From Aquilaria yunnanensis (Eukaryota > Streptophyta > Magnoliopsida > Malvales > Thymelaeaceae): 64,000 nt of DNA. Shown here in pieces: positions 57,991 through 64,000 of the stretch. The notes beneath the pieces are model-generated. The model had not been told where the DNA came from. It saw only the letters and a program-made list of their open reading frames with translations, and ran no database searches. Position 1 is the stretch's first letter. Each line of letters opens with the position of its first letter. Location of the stretch: contig CM077593.1 in the NCBI GenBank assembly GCA_039654915.1, positions 119,343,413 through 119,407,412 of the forward strand, given 5' to 3'. The position numbers and the translations under genes were made by a program.

Positions 57991-60165
57991 CAAAATTAAC
58001 ATTTATCAGTTATGCAAGAGCTCCTAATTATAATTTTACTTAAACTTGAGATTATGTTTCTTTAAGGCACTGAACTCAAATCTATATTCTATATAGAACA
58101 TTAAAGTGCAAGAGACGCATACTGCTTTGCCACATGTATGTGGTTTGATGGTTTAATGGGCGTTTTGGTCTCTCTATTTTGTTTATTAGTGCAAAGTGAG
58201 TTTTCTGTTTTGCCATGGTTGATGGTTTGTTCCCGGTAGGATGTTGACACCTGTCATGGTGTCCCTGCTCAAATTAGCATTTGTTCCATGCAGGTTTAGT
58301 TTGTTTTCAATTATGCCGTTTTAGTTTTTCGATTTGCAATTCTATACCCATTTAGAAGCTCGTGCCCAATGTTCGTCTTTTTTTATTTGTTGCAATTTTT
58401 TTGGTTTGTTTCTTTCAGTACCTTTTCTTAGAGTTGGTTTTTTCTGTGATTATTCGGTTTTATGCTTGGTTTCGGTGTGTTTATATGGATATTTTTTGCC
58501 CTGATGAAAACTGTGGGGAGTAATGTTAAATTTTGTATGTGTTTATTGGGCTAATGCGTCTGAGGGTCCTCATTATTCTTTTTTTATGCTGGTTCATTGC
58601 TCTGTTTCTTAATTTGATAAATTCATCATATCTTAATGGTCATCCCATATTTACTTCACATTATACTCTTCCACGAAGAACTTCGATGAAACCACCAATG
58701 GCTAACATGAGAGCACAATGAAGTACAAAGACAGCAGCACAATCAGCAAAACCCACTCATTAAAGACCATGAAGCGCCTGTCTTTTATACATATTTGTAA
58801 ATGCTATGTAATGAAAGCAAATAAAATGTAACGTCACGAAGTTATAACTAAAACTATGTCTATACAAAGCATACATATTTGACAGCTGTTATTTTTGTTG
58901 GGGGATCAATGACGCTGTTCATCCTCGTGGTTTGTTGTTGGTTGCAGAAGAGTTTCATTTTTGTGTGAGATTGCACATGGGCTTTGACTGTAAATTGGCC
59001 ATCTGTGCACTGTATTATAATTATTCGTAGAGGAGCCTTCAATTCGTTGCACCTTCACATTTGCGTCATTGCTCATTCAAATTTTGCAATAATATCCATA
59101 TCATAAATTGTTGCTTTTGGAAACTATTTTCCCTCTTTTCTTTGCTGTATGTGTTTTACGGTAGTAATATTGCAGAGTTGGCTTTCCTGTTTATTGTTTG
59201 TTTTCTAATATTTCTTTGCCATTGTGTTATTTGTTATGGATTTTTTTTTTGAACTAGCGAAAATCTGGGGGAGTTATCAGATGATAGGCATGCATTTTTT
59301 GGGTAATTCAAATGAAAGTGTTAAGTTTAGTTCCTTACGATTGGCCCTCCACTATGGAATCTGCACATGTTGATCCGATCTTCTGAATTTTTTTTTCTGT
59401 ACGATATATATATATATATATATATATAAAGCAATTCCCTACTCAATGCTTTTTTTTTTTTTATAAATAAAACACATATAAAAAAGAACTCATACTCCAC
59501 ATCAATTGGAGTATGTATGTATGTATGTTTGTATATGTGTGTGTGTATAGAGAGAGAGAGAGAGAGAGAGAGATTTTAAATTGTTCCCCCAATCGATTAA
59601 TGTCTTTATATTAATAAAATATGAGTACTCATCGCTATTAGAATCGTTTTTTTTTTATATACACACAAATACACACACATATACAAACATCTACACGTAC
59701 ACAAAGATATAGAAAATTTTATCCAATTCACTAACAAGTTTTGTCCAGAGGAAATAGACCTACCCCTCATTATTTTAACTTTATTTTTTTTCATTTTTAT
59801 ACAAAACAGGAACTTATCTTCTCTAGAATTGTCATACATATATGTAAATATAAATATTATATATATGGCAATGATTAGATAGAGTTACAAATAAGTTTTT
59901 TTTAATAAAAACCAGGACAAATAAGTTTTAACATGCCTTCCATATTGGCTGGAAAAAAAACCTTCAGGTGCTATATACATATATCACTAATATACACTAA
60001 ATATAGAATTCAACGAGGTTCATGCTACCCATACGTTGCGGCGATTTAATTTATGTCAACATTAAATATGAATATAAATAATGGTGATTATTGATAAAGG
60101 AAAAAAAGTTTCATAAAAATGAAAAAAGAAAAGTAAGAATTGGGATTAAAAATAAGTCAAGTAAA
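57991..60165. other. Intergenic DNA with microsatellites
   Basis: (AT)n at 59404-59428, and (GT)n followed by (GA)n at about 59535-59573. 58090-59250 is less AT-rich and has T-rich 'GTTTT' text, but no exon or known motif was found on either strand. Confidence 0.45.
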
Positions 60166-61793
60166 GTTTTAGGACTAAGAGAGCAAAAAAAAAAAAAAAA
60201 GATTCTGAGTATAAAGAGATAAACAATGGTGACTAAAATTTTATTTTAAAAGAGAGAAATAATATGAAAATTTTAATAATATAAGAAAAAGAATGGAATT
60301 TCATTGAAAAAATGTGGCAACTAAAATGGGCTTTAGGACAAGAGAGAAAATGTAAAGATTTTTGGAATTAAAAGTTTAACCATTAGCTTAATAAAGGAAA
60401 AAGAAAATAAATGAAAACATTGGCTAAAATGAATCGGTTTGAACCATACCAAAAAATAGATAGCTCATATTGACTAAAATTTTGTTAAAAAAACAATATT
60501 AAAAACTAACAAAAAAAAGTCTAAACGAAGTCACTATGGTTGATTATAAAAAATAAAAAAACAAACTATGGTTACAAAGATTTTACTTTAGAAGACAATA
60601 AATAAAAAATAAATTTTAATTGATTACCATAAATTTATTGATGATAAATATTTGCTTATTTATTATTAAAATTTGTTACAAAAATATCTGCTACGATTTA
60701 CGGGTTACTAAACCTTTTCATTTGTTCTATTGATCTCTAATTTTAAACTAGAACCATGTCAAAAGTAGAAAAATTATAATGACAAAAGTTTCATTTAGAA
60801 AACAACAACAAAGAAAATCAATAAAAAAAAGTTAGGATTAAGACCAAAAATAGGGAAAAGTTTTAGGTATTAAAGATTTAACAATTGACTTAATAAAGAT
60901 AAAAAAAGGATTAAATAAAAAATAAATAAATTATGGTCACCAATGTCTTACTTCAAAAGATAGTGCATAAAAAAAAAACTTGGGGGCCAGGAGAGCAAAT
61001 AAAAGATCTAGTTAAATAGTTATAAAATATGGAGACCAAAATCTAATACGGACGTAACTTAGAGTATAAAATGGAAAGAATAAAAAGTTAGGGACTGGAA
61101 TCGCATTTTTTTTGCCTTTGTCTTTTTTTTTTTTCTTTTTTTGCTTTTTTCATATGCGATTTACTCAAAATCTAATTTTTAGTATTGACGAAAAATTTAT
61201 TTAGAAAAATTTACTTTCAATTTTAACAATTATAGATCAAAATACTTTATTAAACTACAGAGCTTGAAGTAAATAATTGATACTACAAAACTTATTCATC
61301 AATAATGATAAAAAATGAAAAAAATATAAAACTATGTTTAATATATATTAATCAATTAACATTCTAATCATTAACTTAACAAAGATTAAAAAAAAGTAAA
61401 AAAAAAAATTTGACTAAAGCTAAATCAAGTAGAACCATATCAAAAATAGACAAATTATAATGATTAAAGTTTTATTTTTGAAAAAAATAATAATAAATAA
61501 AATCAATAAAAAATGTTCAAATGAAGAAAAAATTTTTTTGGTATTAAGGATTTAACAACTGATTTAATAAAGATAAAAAATTATTTAATTAAAAAATAAA
61601 TAAATTATGGTCACCAATATCTCATTTTGGATGATAGTAAATAAAACAACAATAATAAAAACTTGGGGACCAAGAGAGAAAATAAAAGATCTAGTTAATT
61701 AGCTATTAAGGTTGGGGACCAAAATTTAATATGGGCGGAACTCAGAACCTAAAATGAAAAAATTTAAAAGTTAGGGACTGAAATTGCGTTTTA
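60166..61793 (+). repeat. Array of degenerate ~680-bp direct repeats
   Basis: 60744-61110 and 61426-61793 are direct copies: AGAACCATGTCAAAAGTAGA/AGAACCATATCAAAAATAGA, ATAAATTATGGTCACCAAT, AAAAGATCTAGTTAA, AGTTAGGGACTG. A more diverged third copy can be traced in 60166-60480 (CAATGGTGACTAAAATTTTA, GTTTAACCATTAGCTTAATA). Non-coding and rich in A. Confidence 0.7.
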
Positions 61794-62077
61794 ACTGAAA
61801 CAAAACGTAAAACAGCTTTATACCAAAGAAATTGCAACACAGGCCCTTAGAAAGTATAGCGCCTTTAAAAAATATGATCAAACTTAAAAAAGAAGCATAT
61901 CGAATTCGGAAAAAGAAAAAAGAGAGAGAGAGAGAGAAAAGCAAAAAAAGAAAAAAACCGACAGAACTGTTTATCTATAATAAACGCTGTTGATGGACAT
62001 TGAAATGCCTTACACACACACACACAAATCATAGTCAACCCAAAACCCCATGTTGTCATAGGTACTCCCTTAATATA
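61794..62077. other. Short spacer with simple repeats
   Basis: (GA)n near 61920-61938 and (CA)n near 62011-62026. No gene. Confidence 0.5.
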
Positions 62078-62286
62078 CTTTTTCCATCCCAATTTTTTTT
62101 TATTTATTTATTTTGAACAATTAATCTTGGATTTAATCTTTCACATTTTAATATATAAATGAAAAATTTTTATACATGAATAATAAATCATATATATAAT
62201 TTATTTTAACAAATAATAATTTAAATAAATTCAAGTAAAAACATAACAAAATGTTAAATGGAGCAAAAGTTTTGACATAAATGGAA
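62078..62286. mobile_element. Stowaway-like MITE, copy 3 of 3
   Basis: TA on both sides (62076-62077, 62287-62288). Ends CTTTTTCCATCCCAATTTT and reversed TTCCATTTATGTCAAAAC. Interior ATATATAAATGAAAAATTTT and AACAAATAATAATTTAAAT as in the copy at 6495-6704. Confidence 0.7.
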
Positions 62287-64000
62287 TACATGATAAAAGA
62301 CCCAATCGTGAATATGTGACCTAGCGTTGAGGTTTACTGTTTACTTCGCATTGATTTTTCTTATACAGTGATGGTCGAGTTTTCCTTTTTATTAAATTTT
62401 TTAGATGTATTTTCAAGATAACGATCAATTATTAATGTATTTTCAAGATAATGATCAATTACTACTTTAAGGGTGTGTTTAAGATATTATTAAAAAGTGA
62501 TTGAAAGTAATAATTTTTATATAGTAATTATACTTAGATTATACGTTCATTAAAATCTCACATTATAAAGTTTGAAACCCACTTTTAAAATATTGTTTAT
62601 AAAATCAAAATATTTATTACTCCATTTTCCTCATTCTTTTCACAATTCATCACTTTAGGTCATCCCAATTTTTTTTTGTATTATTTCTTTTTTTGGTAAG
62701 TTTCAACAATAAAAATGACCATTATACTCTCTTTAACTTTGAGTGAGAGATTGTGTTTCTTAATTGATTTTCTTCCAATCGACACCTTTTGTACTCCTCT
62801 CTTTTTCCTCCTGCACAATTTAACTTTGTGCCTATTGGACATTGAACATCTGATCAGTGACATGGGAAAGTTGAGTTTGCCATGAATAGACTTTAAGACT
62901 GCCAAACTCACTTGTCATTTTCCTTAGGCAACATCTCATCCTCATTTGGATTGATGGCTATGTTGGCCTCTTTTACTTTCTCTGTCATCTCATATAGGTC
63001 CAACTCACTCAACATCTTCTGGTGGCACCTTCATACTTATTAGGCACTATTAGGGAACTTGCCCCTTGTAGGTTGAAGAAGGTACTTTTAGGAAGGCTAG
63101 CTTGATTTATAGGCCACTTAGGAATTTAATCCCTTTATAGTTTGCAGTTGGCTAGTTATTACTTATAAGTATCTTAAAACTTTCCTTGCTACTAGTTATT
63201 GTACTTAGCATGAAGTAAGATGCATTAGTAGCTTCGGCCATATGTAACTTAAATAGAACTTAAAACATATAAAACATGTTGGCATTTCATTTTAGTTTAT
63301 AAACAAGCCAAAGCTAAAAAACATCAGTTTCTTAAACTATAAGTAATAACCGTATGTACATGGGTTGCACTATGTATTTCCAAAAGCAAACTTTGTGTCA
63401 AGTAAAACTCATACACATCACTACTAAAGGCATCGAGTGCATAAAGTATTGAAAAACTAGCATGCACTGAGATCACTATACTAAGCTCACACTTAGGCAT
63501 AAACAGCCCCAAGTGTACCTGAGCTAGGAGTCCCTGCTTGTTGTTGTGAAGACAAGTGTTTAATAATTTATAACCCTTTATCACTCGCAAGTGTACGATT
63601 AATTTCATTATGTGCAAAGAAGAGGAAGTGCATCATCCCAAAGGATAATGTGATTTTGCTAAGGAATGAATATTAGTTATCTAAACTATTTGACTACTAA
63701 AGTAAAAGTGACAAGTAAAACGTAAGATCAAATGGGTGAGCAAGTGATAAAAGAGTGAGGAGAAGGACAAATGAATCCACTAATTACCTAGTTAACTCAA
63801 AGATGGAAAGCTAAACTAAGAACATGAATTGCTAAAAGAGATTGAACTAAAGTGGTTAAAGAAGGAAGGTCATCTTCCTAGGAATCCACCCTATTACTTG
63901 CTACCCAAGTTGTTGAACCCCTAGGATATTTACTCCCTTATGTGGTGTCGGAGTCTAAAGTCCAAAAATTCACTTTCTCAAGCTAAGTCATTGTTCACCT
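62287..64000. repeat. Intergenic, partly repeat-derived, runs off the window
   Basis: A 30-bp word ending GATAATGATCAATTA/AACGATCAATTATTA is doubled at about 62407-62460. From 63585 the text GCAAGTGTACGATTAATTTC, later AATCCACCCTATTACTTGCT, resembles the opening of the repeat at 56541, so this may be another copy cut by the window edge. No gene recognised. Confidence 0.35.

Overview
The window is nuclear DNA of a eudicot plant. It is AT-rich, has introns with GT-AG and one GC-AG border, carries plant-type transposons (MULEs, CACTA, hAT, Stowaway, Tourist, SINE, LINE and Ty3/gypsy remnants), and encodes three plant gene families. Species cannot be read from the sequence.

Three intact genes are supported. 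(1) 75-4082, minus strand: cytosolic fructose-1,6-bisphosphatase in 12 exons (339 aa), complete from start to stop, with a G-box/I-box/TATA promoter. Intron 4 carries a tRNA-derived SINE with its target duplication, and intron 2 uses a GC donor. (2) 38262-44526, plus strand: a PRAF-type protein (PH, RCC1 repeats, variant FYVE, coiled coil, BRX) in 9 exons (1114 aa), whose likely leader carries upstream ATGs. (3) 48835-49095, minus strand: a single-exon 86-aa precursor of an IDA/IDL-type secreted peptide ending near PIPPSGPSKRHN. The three genes show no sign of working in one pathway: sucrose synthesis, phosphoinositide/small-GTPase signalling, and abscission-type peptide signalling.

The rest, more than 80 percent of the window, is intergenic and transposon-rich. 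The most interesting signal is a series of Mutator-like elements with long terminal inverted repeats (TIRs). At least four of them carry broken pieces of unrelated host genes (Pack-MULEs): a TPX2-like exon (5153-6471, with 9-bp target duplications), an L-type lectin receptor kinase fragment (6724-7858), an exon resembling the start of LAX PANICLE 2-like proteins (28178-29336), and a D3-type cyclin box joined to a C2H2 zinc finger (46230-47320). Two further long-TIR elements (24705-26016, 55174-56047) share TIR sequence. A foldback-like element with repeat-built arms of unequal length lies at 53650-55049.

Layout: 1-4290 FBPase and promoter; 4612-9826 a run of MULEs and Stowaway elements; 9845-15950 decayed gypsy-type LTR/gag material; 15990-18928 short hAT, Tourist and Stowaway elements; 19000-24700 repeats with a nested insertion; 24705-29336 two large MULEs and a MITE family; 30300-36190 a tandem duplication, an hAT element with target duplication, a degenerate repeat tract, a CACTA element and a LINE RNase H remnant; 37730-44930 PRAF; 44980-47320 MITE and Pack-MULE; 48835-49260 IDL peptide; 50020-64000 MULEs, Stowaways, the foldback element, a GGCGCC-palindrome cluster and a degenerate repeat array.
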